From the NCBI RefSeq assembly GCF_000013445.1, contig NC_007796.1:372001-436000 (forward strand): a DNA stretch of 64,000 nt, given 5' to 3'. Shown here piece after piece: positions 29,339-39,645 of this stretch; position 1 is the first letter of the stretch, and every line of letters starts with the position of its first letter. This stretch comes from Methanospirillum hungatei JF-1 (GTDB lineage: Archaea > Halobacteriota > Methanomicrobia > Methanomicrobiales > Methanospirillaceae). The notes beneath the pieces are model-generated. The model ran no database searches. It had not been told where the DNA came from and saw only the letters and a program-made list of their open reading frames with translations. Both the position numbers and the translations under genes were made by a program.

Positions 29339-31783
29339 ATGGTTTCTCTCTTTTCGGTCAGTTCAATCAATAAAAAAATACTTTATGCAGGTTCTCTCTC
29401 TCTTCTTGTTGTTGCCAGTGTTATTATTCTGTTTGCAGCATTTTCTACATATAACACCTCTGTATCAGGAGCTGAAGATGAACTTAAAATTCTCGCAGAT
29501 GCACAGGCTGAAGCAATAAAAGGAGTATTACTTGAACCGATGCACTCGACCGAATCTTTGGCTGAAGTGCTTCTTGGGCCATATAGTGCTGGAAAACCAC
29601 TGCCAAGAGAGGAAGTTGAGTCAATCATCGGTGGAATATTGAAGAACCATCCTCTCTATAATGGGGTTTACACGATGTGGGAAGAGAATGCGTATGATCG
29701 TGCTGACTCCCGGTATGCAGGTAAGAACGGGTTCTCCAGTACAGGGCGGATGAATATGTACTGGTACCGGGAGGATGGTGTTGAGCAGCGGATGATATAT
29801 GAGCCGGATTCTGTAGACACAGAGACTGATTATACACAGGATTACTATACCATTCCTGCACAAACACACCAGAAACTCCTAACCAATCCGTATGTTGAAC
29901 CATCACAGAGTGTCCCGGTCCTGATGGCGTCAACCATCGTTCCAATCCTCTCTCAGGGAACTTTTCTTGGGATAACTGGTGTCGACGTCACCCTTGCTGA
30001 TATTGACCGGATTGCAGATGAAACCCGTCTCTACAATGGTGAAGGTATTGTCCTTATTGTGAGTAATGACGGAACGATAGCAGGAGTAACCGGGGATATC
30101 GGAACGGTTGGTGAACCTCTTACTTCCCTCGCCCCCGTTTTTTCAGTATCAGAGGAGACCATTCAGCACATTATCACCGGAGAGTCTGATGCAACCTTTA
30201 CACTTGGTCCCTATGTCGGGAAGATGTCAGATGTCGTGGTTGGTGATCCTGGCCTGCCATGGAAGGTTCTGGTCCTGGTCCCGTCATCCATCCTGACTGC
30301 CAATGCAATCTCCCTTACCATTATCCTGGTCATCTTTGGTATCCTGATCTCCGCCGGTGGAGTAGGGCTGCTTTATATTGTTGCACGATCCATCAGTCGT
30401 CCGATACAGGAGATCACATATGCAGCCGGGCGCCTGGCAGAGGGTGATCTTTCCTGCCGGATTAATCCTGACGGACATGATGAGGTTGCTATCCTTGGGA
30501 GAACCTTTGATACCATGGCTTCCCGCCTGCAGCAGACAATGAATACTATCACCCGGGATGGAGAAGATCAAAAGGCGGTCCTTGCAGAGATAAACGGGAT
30601 AGCACAGGCGGCATCAAATGGTGATCTCAATGTTCGTGGAGATCCAGCTCATTTCTCCGGTGAGTACCGCCATGTCATCGAAGCGGTGAATGATACTCTT
30701 GATGCTGTCGTCCGGCCGGTTACTGAAGCAATGACGCTTGCCCGTGAGTATTCAGCAGGGAATTTCTCTGCACGGTTTGACCCTGGTGTTCCGGTATCAG
30801 GAGACTTTATTCATTTCAGGACGGCGCTTGATACCATTGGTATCCAGATGGGGTCCCTTATTGGTGCTCTTTCTAACGAGGTTCAAGGCCTGATGACCGA
30901 GATGGAAGAGTCCAATGCTAGTGTAGAGGAGATTGCGTCTGCATCCCAGGCGATTGCACGGGGGACAAATGAGCTCAGTATACAGGCTGATCTGTCAAAA
31001 TCCGAAATCACAAAGATTCAGGATACGGTCAGTTCTGTGATATCCATCGGTTCTGATATAGCCAATCAGACCGCAGAGGCATCAGTTCTTATCAATCAGT
31101 CACAGCAGCTCTCACATAAGGGATCTGAAAGCAGTACTCTTGCAGATATCGGTATGAAGTCCATTGTAAAGTCGCATGATGAGACCGGCAGAATCATTCA
31201 TGAGATTAATTCGGAGATGGATAAGATCGGTGATATTGTTGGTATCATTACTGATATTGCTGATCAGACAAATCTCCTTGCACTCAATGCCGCAATCGAA
31301 GCCGCCCGTGCAGGTGATGCAGGGAAAGGGTTTGCAGTAGTTGCCGGAGAAGTGAAGGCACTTGCACTTGAATCACAGAAATCTGCAGAGAAGATCAGTG
31401 GTATCATCTCTCTTCTCCAGGAACGGTCGGCAAAGATGAAAAGTGCCATTGATACCTCACGACAGGATGTTAATAATGGCAGCAGGGCAGTCGATGAAAC
31501 ATTGAAGATCTTTTCTGAGCTGGCATCTTCAATCGATGAAATTACCAAGCGGATCGTTTCTATCGACTCAGCCAGCCAGGATCAGATGGCAGCATATGAG
31601 ATGGTGATGGAGCATATTACTTCTATGAATGAGTCATTCCACACTATCATCAATGAGCTGGGCAATACTGCTGCATTAACCGAAGAGAACTCCGTTTCAC
31701 TTGATTGTATTGCCCAGTCTATTCAGGAAGCAACGATCAGGATAGATAAAATATCACGTGATATGTCCCGTTTCAGGGTATAG
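29339..31783 (+). CDS. Methyl-accepting chemotaxis protein with dCache sensor
   Basis: 814 residues. Membrane helix 1 is at about 13-37. A double-cache extracytoplasmic domain follows (about 40-320) with the typical YWYREDG and DYYTIPAQ segments and [12 protein letters not shown]. Helix 2 is near 325-350, then HAMP ([20 protein letters not shown]) and a signalling domain with tip [31 protein letters not shown]. dCache receptors bind amino acids, organic acids or other small molecules; the ligand is not readable here. It is the only dCache receptor in the window. The other two have helical-bundle sensors. Confidence 0.95.
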   Translation: MVSLFSVSSINKKILYAGSLSLLVVASVIILFAAFSTYNTSVSGAEDELKILADAQAEAIKGVLLEPMHSTESLAEVLLGPYSAGKPLPREEVESIIGGILKNHPLYNGVYTMWEENAYDRADSRYAGKNGFSSTGRMNMYWYREDGVEQRMIYEPDSVDTETDYTQDYYTIPAQTHQKLLTNPYVEPSQSVPVLMASTIVPILSQGTFLGITGVDVTLADIDRIADETRLYNGEGIVLIVSNDGTIAGVTGDIGTVGEPLTSLAPVFSVSEETIQHIITGESDATFTLGPYVGKMSDVVVGDPGLPWKVLVLVPSSILTANAISLTIILVIFGILISAGGVGLLYIVARSISRPIQEITYAAGRLAEGDLSCRINPDGHDEVAILGRTFDTMASRLQQTMNTITRDGEDQKAVLAEINGIAQAASNGDLNVRGDPAHFSGEYRHVIEAVNDTLDAVVRPVTEAMTLAREYSAGNFSARFDPGVPVSGDFIHFRTALDTIGIQMGSLIGALSNEVQGLMTEMEESNASVEEIASASQAIARGTNELSIQADLSKSEITKIQDTVSSVISIGSDIANQTAEASVLINQSQQLSHKGSESSTLADIGMKSIVKSHDETGRIIHEINSEMDKIGDIVGIITDIADQTNLLALNAAIEAARAGDAGKGFAVVAGEVKALALESQKSAEKISGIISLLQERSAKMKSAIDTSRQDVNNGSRAVDETLKIFSELASSIDEITKRIVSIDSASQDQMAAYEMVMEHITSMNESFHTIINELGNTAALTEENSVSLDCIAQSIQEATIRIDKISRDMSRFRV

Positions 31784-31856
31784 GGTAAGCCATGCCATAT
31801 AGGTCTGTAGGGACAATTCATTCCTTTTATTTCCCTGGGATAAGGATATTTCAGTT

Positions 31857-32654
31857 ATGACAATCAGGGATTTCATCATCCGGACCTGCACAGATATGGG
31901 CATCTCATGTGTCGGATGTGCCGCTGTGATCCGGTGGGAGCAGCCCCTCTTTTTCCCGTGGGTTCCTGAATCATGTTATCCGAATGCCATCTATCCGGAG
32001 GCACAAACCGCTGTTGTTATCGGCCTTCCCGTGCATCTGCCTGTGGTTGAGACTGCTCCATCCATCTGGTATCGTGAAGAGTATAAGATCGTAAACAGTC
32101 TCCTTGATCAATATACCTGGCGGATAGCGACTGTTCTGAATGATCAGGGTTATGCATCGGTCTCAATCCCCCGTGACGGGTATGGCAGTATCACGGTACT
32201 TCAGAAGAATCCGGCTGCGTTCTTTTCACATCGTCATGCTGCTGTGCTTGCAGGTCTCGGCACCTTTGGGAGAAATAATATGGTTCTGACTAGAGCATGG
32301 GGGCCACGGGTCAGGTTTGGAACGGTTCTCACCAGTGCCCGGATTGAATCAGATGCTCTTATTGAATCATCCCTCTGTACCCGATGCAATGCCTGTGTCC
32401 GTGCCTGTCCGGTCCATGCCCTGGAAGAGGAGGATTACCCAGAATCTAAAACAAATAAAAAGGCGTGTGCTGACCGGAGTGCTGCCCTGAATGGAGAGTA
32501 CCGGTCTCCATGTGGAATATGTATCAAGGTATGCCCGGTTGGAGCTGACCGGGATTTGTTTAATCGGACTGATATCAGGATGTATGATGATACAGGTGCA
32601 TGGAAAAAATATCATGATGCCTGGGACCATGTCCGGTCTTTTGGTAGTGATTGA
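31857..32654 (+). CDS. QueG-like 4Fe-4S double-cluster protein
   Basis: 265 residues with a C-terminal pair of cluster motifs: CTRCNACVRACP (about 178-189) and CGICIKVCPVG (about 221-231). The N-terminal half resembles the epoxyqueuosine reductase family (AAVLAGLGTFGRNNMVLTRAWGPRVRFGTVLT), but it is shorter than QueG and lacks the HEAT-repeat end. A tRNA queuosine role is unlikely in an archaeon, which uses archaeosine, so treat it as an uncharacterised Fe-S oxidoreductase. It starts 73 bases after the chemoreceptor on the same strand. Confidence 0.8.
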   Translation: MTIRDFIIRTCTDMGISCVGCAAVIRWEQPLFFPWVPESCYPNAIYPEAQTAVVIGLPVHLPVVETAPSIWYREEYKIVNSLLDQYTWRIATVLNDQGYASVSIPRDGYGSITVLQKNPAAFFSHRHAAVLAGLGTFGRNNMVLTRAWGPRVRFGTVLTSARIESDALIESSLCTRCNACVRACPVHALEEEDYPESKTNKKACADRSAALNGEYRSPCGICIKVCPVGADRDLFNRTDIRMYDDTGAWKKYHDAWDHVRSFGSD

Positions 32655-33004
32655 TCAATGATAGGATGAATCCTGATACTGATTTTCGTGAGAGCGGGCA
32701 TGTGAAATTTTTTCAGGCAGGAAAGCACTTGTGACATCTCACTTCATCCCATTTTTGAACAATACCAGCAATATGATGTTTTTCTCTCAAAATCCGAAGG
32801 TAATTTTTCTGTATGATGACAAACCTTATATGCTCATGCGGCAATCTGTATGTGCAGACGAAAGAGTAAATTCTGGAAATAGTTTTTGTAAGTTCTCGTT
32901 CAGTTCGAAAGGGTATCTCACTGCTATTCTTGGTAATTCTCTGGCGCAATGTGATTTTGATCACTGCGGCCCAACAGTTATGCAAAAGCCCATAAGGGAC
33001 TATC

Positions 33005-33316
33005 ATGGAAGGAAAGAAATTATACGTAGGCAACCTGCCCTACTCCACAAACGAAAGCCAGCTCAGCGAACTTTTCTCATCCTATGGAGAGGTTGTCAGC
33101 GCCAAAATCATTGAGAACAAAGGTTTTGGATTTGTCGAGATGGGAACTTCAGAGGAAGCCCAGGCAGCACTCGATGCCCTGAACGATACTGAATTTGACG
33201 GAAGAACTATGCGTATCGATGAAGCACGCCCAATGCAGCCACGCCGTGACTTTGGTGGAAACCGGAGCGGTGGGTTTGGCGGCTCAAGTGGCGGCTTTAA
33301 CAGAAGACGCTTCTAA
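33005..33316 (+). CDS. RRM RNA-binding protein with Gly-rich tail
   Basis: 103 residues. One RRM domain (about 3-78) has RNP2 LYVGNLPY and RNP1 KGFGFVEM. A Gly/Arg/Phe-rich tail follows (GGNRSGGFGGSSGGFNRRRF) like those of bacterial cold-inducible Rbp proteins. RRM proteins are rare in archaea but known in methanogens, probably by transfer. It would bind single-stranded RNA, perhaps as a chaperone in the cold. AAGGGA precedes the start. A TATA-like CTTATATG near 32825 would give a leader of roughly 150 bases, which would suit post-transcriptional control. The 350-bp gap 32655-33004 shows no gene. Confidence 0.93.
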   Translation: MEGKKLYVGNLPYSTNESQLSELFSSYGEVVSAKIIENKGFGFVEMGTSEEAQAALDALNDTEFDGRTMRIDEARPMQPRRDFGGNRSGGFGGSSGGFNRRRF

Positions 33317-33372
33317 TCAGATCAATATCTCCCTTTTTTATCCAAATATTGGATTATTATTCAATTAATCTG

Positions 33373-34161
33373 TTAATATCCTGTTGCATAGTAGTATCCG
33401 TCATCATGAATGATCCTGACCGGAACATCAAAGACAGCACGGATAAACCGATCTGTCAGTACCTCTTCTTTCGGTCCGTCCTGGTAGATGGCACCGTTTT
33501 TAAACAAAATGACCCGGTTTATCTCCGGGATGATGTCAGGAAGGGAATGAGTGACAAGTATGATGACAGTCTGTGCCGCAACTTTTCTCATGGTAGAGCG
33601 GAGCATGTGCAGGGCATGAAGGTCCAGACTGTTTGAAGGTTCGTCAAGGATGAGGACCCGTGGATTATGAACCAGTGCCCGTCCGATAAGAAATCTCCTG
33701 GCCTCGCCGGTTGACATATCAGAAAATGATCGATCAGCCAGATGGGAAATTTCCAAAAAAGAGAGGATCTCATCTGCCTTGTTTTCCATCTCTGGTGTGA
33801 TGGTATGAAAGAAGAGCCCGATACTGCTAAAAAAGCCTGATAGAATCACCTCTCTCCCGGAAATATTCCGGTGAAATGTATATTGGAGGTCCTGGGATAC
33901 ATACCCGAAATGGGATCGAAGAGTAAAGACGTCCCATGTCTCCTGACCCCAGATCCGAAATACTGAGCCTGATTCTGAATAGACTGGATAATGCTCCCTG
34001 ATGAGTGTCCTGATAAAGGTGGATTTTCCTGAGCCGTTTGGTCCGAGAATAGCAACGTGTTCTCCGTCAGGAATCTGAACCGAGAGTGCATGTAACAGGA
34101 TCGTCGTATTGTGTGCAACCGTGATATTTTGAAAATCTACAAAAAGTGGTGTATGATTCAT
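33373..34161 (-). CDS. Orphan ABC transporter ATP-binding protein
   Basis: 262 residues with Walker A GPNGSGKST (about 41-49), a Q-loop in YVSQDLQY, signature MSTGEARRF, Walker B VLILDEPSNSLDL and switch His in VTHSLPD. No permease or binding protein is adjacent. The sequence resembles YlmA/ModF-type ATPases that occur without permeases. Its start lies four bases after the histidine kinase stop on the same strand, so the two are probably co-transcribed. The substrate is unknown. Confidence 0.9.
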   Translation of the reverse strand: MNHTPLFVDFQNITVAHNTTILLHALSVQIPDGEHVAILGPNGSGKSTFIRTLIREHYPVYSESGSVFRIWGQETWDVFTLRSHFGYVSQDLQYTFHRNISGREVILSGFFSSIGLFFHTITPEMENKADEILSFLEISHLADRSFSDMSTGEARRFLIGRALVHNPRVLILDEPSNSLDLHALHMLRSTMRKVAAQTVIILVTHSLPDIIPEINRVILFKNGAIYQDGPKEEVLTDRFIRAVFDVPVRIIHDDGYYYATGY

Positions 34162-34165
34162 GATT

Positions 34166-35881
34166 TTATTCCCGAGTTTTCATTCTCCATGATTCAGGTG
34201 GAATACTTATCTCAAACCGTGCTCCCTTTCCAAATTCACCATTTTCACAGATCTGAATATTCGTAACCAGCAGGATCTCCCGTGCAAGTGTCAGACCAAG
34301 GCCGGTATTCTTTCCATATCCCTGCTTAAAGATGCGCTCTTTCTCATCCGGTCTGATACCAGGACCATCATCTTCAATGACAAGTGCATATGATCCATCA
34401 TCCATCTTCTGCGAATAAATCTCTATCCGGGAAATTCCCGTGGCATGACGCATGGCATTTTCTAAGAGATTGTATATGACTTTTACCGAGAGTGGATCAG
34501 CAAAAATGTCCGCTGGAACGAGGTCAATTGTCAGTTCAACCTGGTCATGCTGAATATCCTCTACAGCCCGCAGAATCAGCCGTTCACAATCCTGCCATAC
34601 GGGCTCATGAAGTCCGATACTCTGGTATTCCCGTGAAAAATGCAGATGTCTGGTAATTTTTTCCACGAGGTTGATACAGACAGAGAGTATCTCCTTGCGC
34701 CTTTGTTCATCATCCTCACTCTCCAAAATCTCCAGATACCCTGAAACGGCCATAACAAGATTGCTGATATCATGTCTGGTCAGGTGTGTCAGAAGGGATA
34801 TCTTTTCATTTGCAAGTGTGAGTGCTTTTTCTGCATTCTTCCGTTCGGTGATGTTATGAATGATAAGAATTAGTCCGGCTGGTCCCCGGTCCGGATCAGT
34901 GACCAGTGATCCTGATATGCTCATGGTTTTCTTAGTGTCAGAATCCGGAATTAGTTCATAGTCAGAGATCATTCCATTCCGGACAATATCATCGCGAATT
35001 TTGGAAAAAACCGGTTCAGGCAGAGGAGGTCCGGTGAATACTTCCGGATTTGTCTGAAATGAACCGGTGAGAAGTTTTTTTGCAGAATTGTTGGTGGTAA
35101 TTACCCGCCCATCCATGTCGGTGAGGAGAAGTCCGTCCGGCATGGTCTGAATGATATTTGTTGCAACAGTTTCAGGGGTTAAAATGAACAGTCCGTATTT
35201 CAGGATTGCATAGGTGATTGCCACCGAAAAGAGAACAATGCCGATAAACACCATATTAGGTGCAAAAATTCCAAAAAGTGGCAGAATGACGACAGACTGC
35301 GAACCGAATCCTAATAGAATAAGAAGTCCGATACTGACAGAACTTGACTGCCGCTTTAAGGTATCATTCCCGGCTGATCTTCGTGCCTGCCATCCGATGT
35401 ATATCGCCCAGAAGAGAACTGCAAGGAAATAGATTGTAGCAGCGGTATAAATTGGATCCCCGATTGAGGGTGTGTAATAATACCTGAAATCTGGTGAGTA
35501 TCCGACGGTAAAGATATGGTCCGTGAAAAAATTCACCCCTGCAAGAATTATTGCGGGAATATAGAGGAGCATGAGGAGATATGCACGATTTTCCCGTCGT
35601 GCCATCGGATGATCCGCAAAACAGAGGATGAAATGAATACACATTACGATGACCACGGTCCATAGGGAACTCGCCTTCAGCCAGAACAGGACATTTTCAT
35701 AACTATTAACACTCCAAATCAGGTATTCTCCGACAGCCCAGTATGATGCACCGGCGGTCACCATGAGAAACAGGCGGTTCACTCTGGAATCAGGGTTTTT
35801 GGCATAGACAAAAATACCAAGACCATACGTGATTACTGCTGAAATAAGACAGAATAATCCAAGTATGGCGATACCGTCCAT
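34166..35881 (-). CDS. Histidine kinase with 7TM sensor and PAS domain
   Basis: The frame starts at 35902, but MDGIAILGLF at 35881 fits the family better, giving 571 residues. Seven membrane helices cover about 1-220 (HisK_N-like 7TM region). A PAS domain follows (about 235-345, MPDGLLLTDMDGRVITTNNSA). The dimerisation box has the phosphoacceptor in TRHDISNLV, and the HATPase domain has N, G1 and G2 boxes (NAMRHA, DDGPGI, GYGKNTGLGL). No response regulator is nearby. A truncated paralogue of its catalytic end lies at 38685-39164. Confidence 0.93.
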   Translation of the reverse strand: MDGIAILGLFCLISAVITYGLGIFVYAKNPDSRVNRLFLMVTAGASYWAVGEYLIWSVNSYENVLFWLKASSLWTVVIVMCIHFILCFADHPMARRENRAYLLMLLYIPAIILAGVNFFTDHIFTVGYSPDFRYYYTPSIGDPIYTAATIYFLAVLFWAIYIGWQARRSAGNDTLKRQSSSVSIGLLILLGFGSQSVVILPLFGIFAPNMVFIGIVLFSVAITYAILKYGLFILTPETVATNIIQTMPDGLLLTDMDGRVITTNNSAKKLLTGSFQTNPEVFTGPPLPEPVFSKIRDDIVRNGMISDYELIPDSDTKKTMSISGSLVTDPDRGPAGLILIIHNITERKNAEKALTLANEKISLLTHLTRHDISNLVMAVSGYLEILESEDDEQRRKEILSVCINLVEKITRHLHFSREYQSIGLHEPVWQDCERLILRAVEDIQHDQVELTIDLVPADIFADPLSVKVIYNLLENAMRHATGISRIEIYSQKMDDGSYALVIEDDGPGIRPDEKERIFKQGYGKNTGLGLTLAREILLVTNIQICENGEFGKGARFEISIPPESWRMKTRE

Positions 35882-36042
35882 GTGAATCCCCCCATAATTC
35901 ACCAGTTAGAAGAACATCCGGTTATGCCCAACCCCACCAGGCAAAAAACAGATGATGATTATCTAAATCAATACATCTCCCTATCAGCTCATAACCCTTT
36001 TCATACGAAAAGAACTATACAGCTCCCGATCGTCTCTATACT

Positions 36043-37095
36043 ATGGTCTCTCTTGAAAATCTTCCTCAGACCGATCGGATTATCTTCCTGACCGCCTGCT
36101 GTTTTATCATCCTCGCAGGGTTGAAAATGGCCGGAGGTTTTATAGGACCGTTTTTATTATCGGTATTTGCTGCGGTTATCTTCTCCGTTGTCTCGCTATG
36201 GTTCCAAAAACGGGGATTCGATCCACGGATATCCGGATATCTGGCATTTTTCATCTTTCTCGGTTGTCTTATCGGGGTTGTAGCGATGGTGGTGCTTTCG
36301 ATATCACCTCTCATTGAACATATACCCCGGATAGAAGAAGGGATACAGTCCAATATGGGGGAGATTGATACAATCCTTTCAAAATTTGGAATAAAGGTGT
36401 CTACTCTCATTCCGGCAAGTCAGATGACCGGATCACTTGGTGTCATCTCACCTGAAATGGTTACCTCTTTTATCGGGCAGTTATCCGCTCTTTTTATCGT
36501 TCTCTTTACAACTTTGTTCCTGCTTTTAGAGGCTACGGTATTCTCTCAGAAGATCAATACCGTCCTTGGTTCGTACCGGCAGGAACTTGCCACCCGGATG
36601 ACTGAATTTGGTTCTGTCGTTATTGAATATGTCATAATCCGGACAAAAGTGAATTTTGTTACCGGTGCGGGATTTGGTATTGCCTTGTTTATCATCGGGG
36701 TGCAGGACCCCTGGCTCTGGGGATTATTGATGTTTGTGCTGAACTTTGTCCCTTATATCGGGTTTATTATCGCCCTTGTTCCTCCGACGGTGCTGGCTCT
36801 TATAGAAATTAACCCATATGCAGCGCTTTTGGTTGTAATTGTTGCAAGTATTGTAAATCTCTTCTCTGAAAATGTTCTCTTTCCTGAACTGGCAGGCAGG
36901 GGTATGGAGCTCTCTCCAGCGATTGTATTCATCTCAATGATATTCTGGGGATATTTTCTTGGAGGTGCAGGGGTTGTCGTGGCAGTTCCCCTGACAGTAC
37001 TTCTGAAGATGATCCTTGAGAGTTATCCGGAAACCCGATCCCTTGCGATGATTATCGGGTCGGTTCAGGAAGAGCCGGATGTGGAACAGATCTGA
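36043..37095 (+). CDS. AI-2E family permease-like membrane protein
   Basis: 350 residues with about eight membrane helices in the AI-2E (TqsA/YdiK) arrangement. There are two N-terminal helices, a soluble-looking loop (about 95-150), then the conserved C-terminal block with FVPYIGFIIALVPPTVLALIE and LSPAIVFISMIFWGYFLGGAGVVVAVPL. Some family members export autoinducer-2, others are sodium/proton antiporters. Nothing decides which here. It is divergent from the histidine kinase. Confidence 0.9.
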   Translation: MVSLENLPQTDRIIFLTACCFIILAGLKMAGGFIGPFLLSVFAAVIFSVVSLWFQKRGFDPRISGYLAFFIFLGCLIGVVAMVVLSISPLIEHIPRIEEGIQSNMGEIDTILSKFGIKVSTLIPASQMTGSLGVISPEMVTSFIGQLSALFIVLFTTLFLLLEATVFSQKINTVLGSYRQELATRMTEFGSVVIEYVIIRTKVNFVTGAGFGIALFIIGVQDPWLWGLLMFVLNFVPYIGFIIALVPPTVLALIEINPYAALLVVIVASIVNLFSENVLFPELAGRGMELSPAIVFISMIFWGYFLGGAGVVVAVPLTVLLKMILESYPETRSLAMIIGSVQEEPDVEQI

Positions 37096-37156
37096 TCATA
37101 CCGGATAGTCATTTCCTGTGCCAACTTTTTTTTATCTGCTTAAAAAACCTGTATGC

Positions 37157-37615
37157 ATGAGTAATGATATTTCCTGGGATTCTGCCAGAATGGAGTTTAA
37201 GCCGGTGACTATGACCGTCAGGCATACTGGTAACATGAGTTTTTCCGCCCATACCAGCACCGGACTTACCATTCCGATAGATGCCCATGTCCATCTTGGC
37301 GGCGGAGGTGCCATCCCGAATCCTATCGATTACCTGTTTGCATCCCTGGGCGGGTGCATTGGGATTAAGATTCTTCTGGACCTTGGCGATAAGGGAATAA
37401 AACCTGAACAGCTCCTGATCGAAACAACTGCAACACGAAAACAGGATCTCCCAGCTACCTTCGAGACGGTACATCATCTCATCTCCCTGAAATGTGCTTG
37501 TGATGAGGCTGTCATAGCAGATACCCTGAAAAAAACCATGACTCTCCTCTGCCCCATTGCGGTCATCTTTGGAGAGACATCAACGATGACCTGGGAATTC
37601 AGGTTAATTCAATAA
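37157..37615 (+). CDS. OsmC/Ohr family protein
   Basis: The open frame begins at 37118, but ATG 37157 (MSNDISWDSARMEF) matches the family N-terminus; it has 152 residues. The two redox cysteines of OsmC proteins are present, in FASLGGCIGIKIL and TLLCPIAVIFG. The family reduces organic hydroperoxides with these thiols. The gene stands alone and overlaps the end of the convergent DUF6159 gene by 17 bases. Confidence 0.88.
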   Translation: MSNDISWDSARMEFKPVTMTVRHTGNMSFSAHTSTGLTIPIDAHVHLGGGGAIPNPIDYLFASLGGCIGIKILLDLGDKGIKPEQLLIETTATRKQDLPATFETVHHLISLKCACDEAVIADTLKKTMTLLCPIAVIFGETSTMTWEFRLIQ

Positions 37616-38243
37616 AAAAGGGATAGTTATTTCCCGGACTCATCCGGCTGTTTTTTGGAACAAATACAATGGTGATAAGATCAGAGCTGAATGCCGATGG
37701 AACAGTACCTGTCTTCGCATAGATATGCAATGGAGTATTAAGCACTTCCTGAAGGGCGGATGCAATAATTGTAAGAATCACGATCAGGAGGATATACTCA
37801 GTAATCGCGGCCAGGATGAGCGCCCCGTTCCCACTCAGGGAGACAAGGAAGACCGGGGCTAGTGCAATAATCCCAATGATCACAAAGATGAGTGAGATAG
37901 ACCCGGGACCTACGATTGCCTCGCAGGTTCTTCGAAAGAGTGCTGCTGACTCTTTTATCGATGCCCCAATTCCCAGATCCCTTAAAATCATGACTGATTT
38001 AACGAAGTATGTCAGCAGACTCCATACAAAGCCGATCATACTTATAATAATCTGTCTGATAATGTTGTTATTATCCCCAATCAGAGAGAGAATCAAATCA
38101 ATCGTAGCAGTTATGACTGTTCAGAGAAAAAGAATGCATGCAACTCCGGGAAGGACCGGGAAGAGGAGTATCTCCTTATCTTTCTGAATAACTGCAAAAC
38201 TTTCCCTTGTCAGTGTTATGCTGCGGGATAATGATTCAAACAT
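37599..38243 (-). pseudogene. DUF6159 membrane protein with an in-frame stop
   Basis: From ATG at 38243 the minus strand reads MFESLSRSITLTRESFAVIQKDKEILLFPVL, the conserved N-terminus of DUF6159 proteins. A TGA follows at 38123-38121 after 40 codons. The same frame then continues uninterrupted (TVITATIDLILSLIGD...) to 37599 with five hydrophobic segments. So one point mutation breaks an otherwise complete gene of about 215 codons. Selenocysteine decoding is unlikely: the residue falls in a membrane helix and no SECIS-type context is evident. Function of the family is unknown. Confidence 0.85.
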
Positions 38244-38280
38244 AGTATTCCATCTAGTTATTACTTGCTCAAAATTTCGT

Positions 38281-38666
38281 TTATGCCTGTTTTTGATGCA
38301 ATAAATTACGAACCCGCTCGATATCCTGAAATTTCATCTCATATGAACCGATTAAGGTATCCCTGAGTTCATCAAGCATCTCATTAAGGGTCTTGGCGAT
38401 GTGAAACACCTTCATCGGTCTCCCTTTATTCTCTGTTATCTGGTGAACGATGTGGATCCATCTCTTTTTCATAAGATCAGTTATTGCACTACTACTTCCG
38501 GCTGACGAAGTTCCACCACCCTCTCAATCTCACGGGAGGTCAGATCCACATCTTTTACCATGAGTGTCAGCACACGGGCACTGTTCCGCCTCAGCCCGAT
38601 ATCCCATAATAAATCTGCAATCTTCTCATCCCCGGCGGAGAAGTGCAGACCATATTCGCTCCCCAT
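38281..38666 (-). pseudogene. Frameshifted wHTH (ArsR/TrmB-like) regulator
   Basis: Two adjacent minus-strand frames make one regulator. 38666-38481 encodes MGSEYGLHFSAGD...LTSREIERVVELRQPEVVV and then stops. 38493-38281 in another frame continues AITDLMKKRWIHIVHQITENKGRPMKVFHIAKTL. Joined, RQPEV-S-AITDLMKKRWI matches the recognition-helix/wing segment of a euryarchaeal regulator family. The break is at a GTAGTAGTG run, so a short-repeat slippage of two bases is the likely cause. The protein would be non-functional. Confidence 0.8.
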
Positions 38667-38684
38667 AAAACACACACAAAAAAC

Positions 38685-39164
38685 TTCATAGATCTTGCCC
38701 GGGAATACCAGGAGATCGGCGTTAGAAAGCCGGTATGGAAACCAGTATTACAGACGTTCCTTGATGTGACGGCAACGATGAACTGTACCGTGGCATTTGG
38801 GGAAGGCACCAATAATTGCAGTTCAGTTCTGGTGTATGCTGATCCACTTCTTGAAAAGGTGTTTTTTAATATTGTTGATAATTCTATTAAATATTGTCCA
38901 GATAAGCCATGTATTCGTATGCAATGTCATGAATCCGATGAAGGTCTTATTATTTCGATATATGATAATGGCCCAGGTATTCCAGATACTGAGAAAGAAC
39001 AGATCTTTACCAAGGGGTATGGAAAAGGGACCGGATTAGGATTATTTCTAGTCAGGGAAATTTTGAGTATTACCGGAATGAAAATCCGGGAGACCGGGAA
39101 ATTAGGAGAGGGAGCAAAATTTGAGATAATCGTCCCCCCCGGGAAATATATACGTACCGGGTAA
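38685..39164 (+). pseudogene. Truncated histidine kinase, catalytic end only
   Basis: About 159 codons align with the end of the kinase at 34166: FIDLAREYQEIGVRKPVW is the stretch after the phospho-His helix. The HATPase boxes NIVDNSIKY, DNGPGIP and GYGKGTGLGLFLVREIL follow. The sensor, PAS and phosphoacceptor regions are missing, and the frame's nearest start lies inside the opposite-strand regulator remnant. It is a leftover of a duplicated kinase gene. Confidence 0.85.
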
Positions 39165-39303
39165 CCAGAGATCTGCCAGAAACTCCTGACCTGATATTTT
39201 CTTCGTCACTATTATTCTAGGAAACAGAGAAGATCCCGTAAATAGGATGTAAGAGAGCCGGGTTTATCCGCTTTCAGCACAATATATCATAAGAGAGGGA
39301 GAG

Positions 39304-39540
39304 ATAAAACCGAGGAGCACTAGTATCTACACATTCCAGGATCTGATTGAGGGTGGATTTTTGTATGTCGATAAAACGCGAGATGTGTATGAACTCGTCC
39401 GGTATCCAAAAGGCCTGTTCTTCCTTGCAAGACCCCGAAGATTTGGAAAATCACTCCTTCTATCAACAATAAAATTATATTTTCTCGGGAAACGGGATCT
39501 CTTCTAGGGGCTTGTCCCAGACTCTAAATATGCCTGATCC
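39304..39540 (+). pseudogene. Remnant of an AAA-ATPase-like/PD-(D/E)XK protein
   Basis: In one frame the sequence reads STSIYTFQDLIEGGFLYVDKT and then RPRRFGKSLLLSTIKLYF, the N-terminus of the AAA-ATPase-like family (Walker-A-like PRRFGKS). The expected start codon position holds ATA at 39304. A TAG at 39505 and a TGA soon after interrupt it. Only the first quarter of the usual length of 500 or more residues remains. Confidence 0.75.
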
Positions 39541-39645
39541 TCAGGAATATTAAGGGCCTTGAGGGATTTCCCCAATAGGGTTTTTCATGTAAAATAAGCA
39601 TCTTGAAGAAATTAGATCACGTGTCCTACGTGAGGTTAATTTTTA

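Noticed and set aside
31857-32654. Assignment as true epoxyqueuosine reductase (QueG)
   Set aside because: It is shorter than QueG, lacks the HEAT-like C-terminus, and archaea make archaeosine rather than queuosine. Kept as an Fe-S protein of unknown role.
32731-33114. Possible small gene upstream of the RRM gene
   Set aside because: It overlaps the RRM start in another frame, has no ribosome site and resembles leader sequence.
38121-38123. Selenocysteine codon in the DUF6159 gene
   Set aside because: The position is within a membrane helix of a family with no known redox site, and selenocysteine use is not known in this group of methanogens. A nonsense mutation is simpler.
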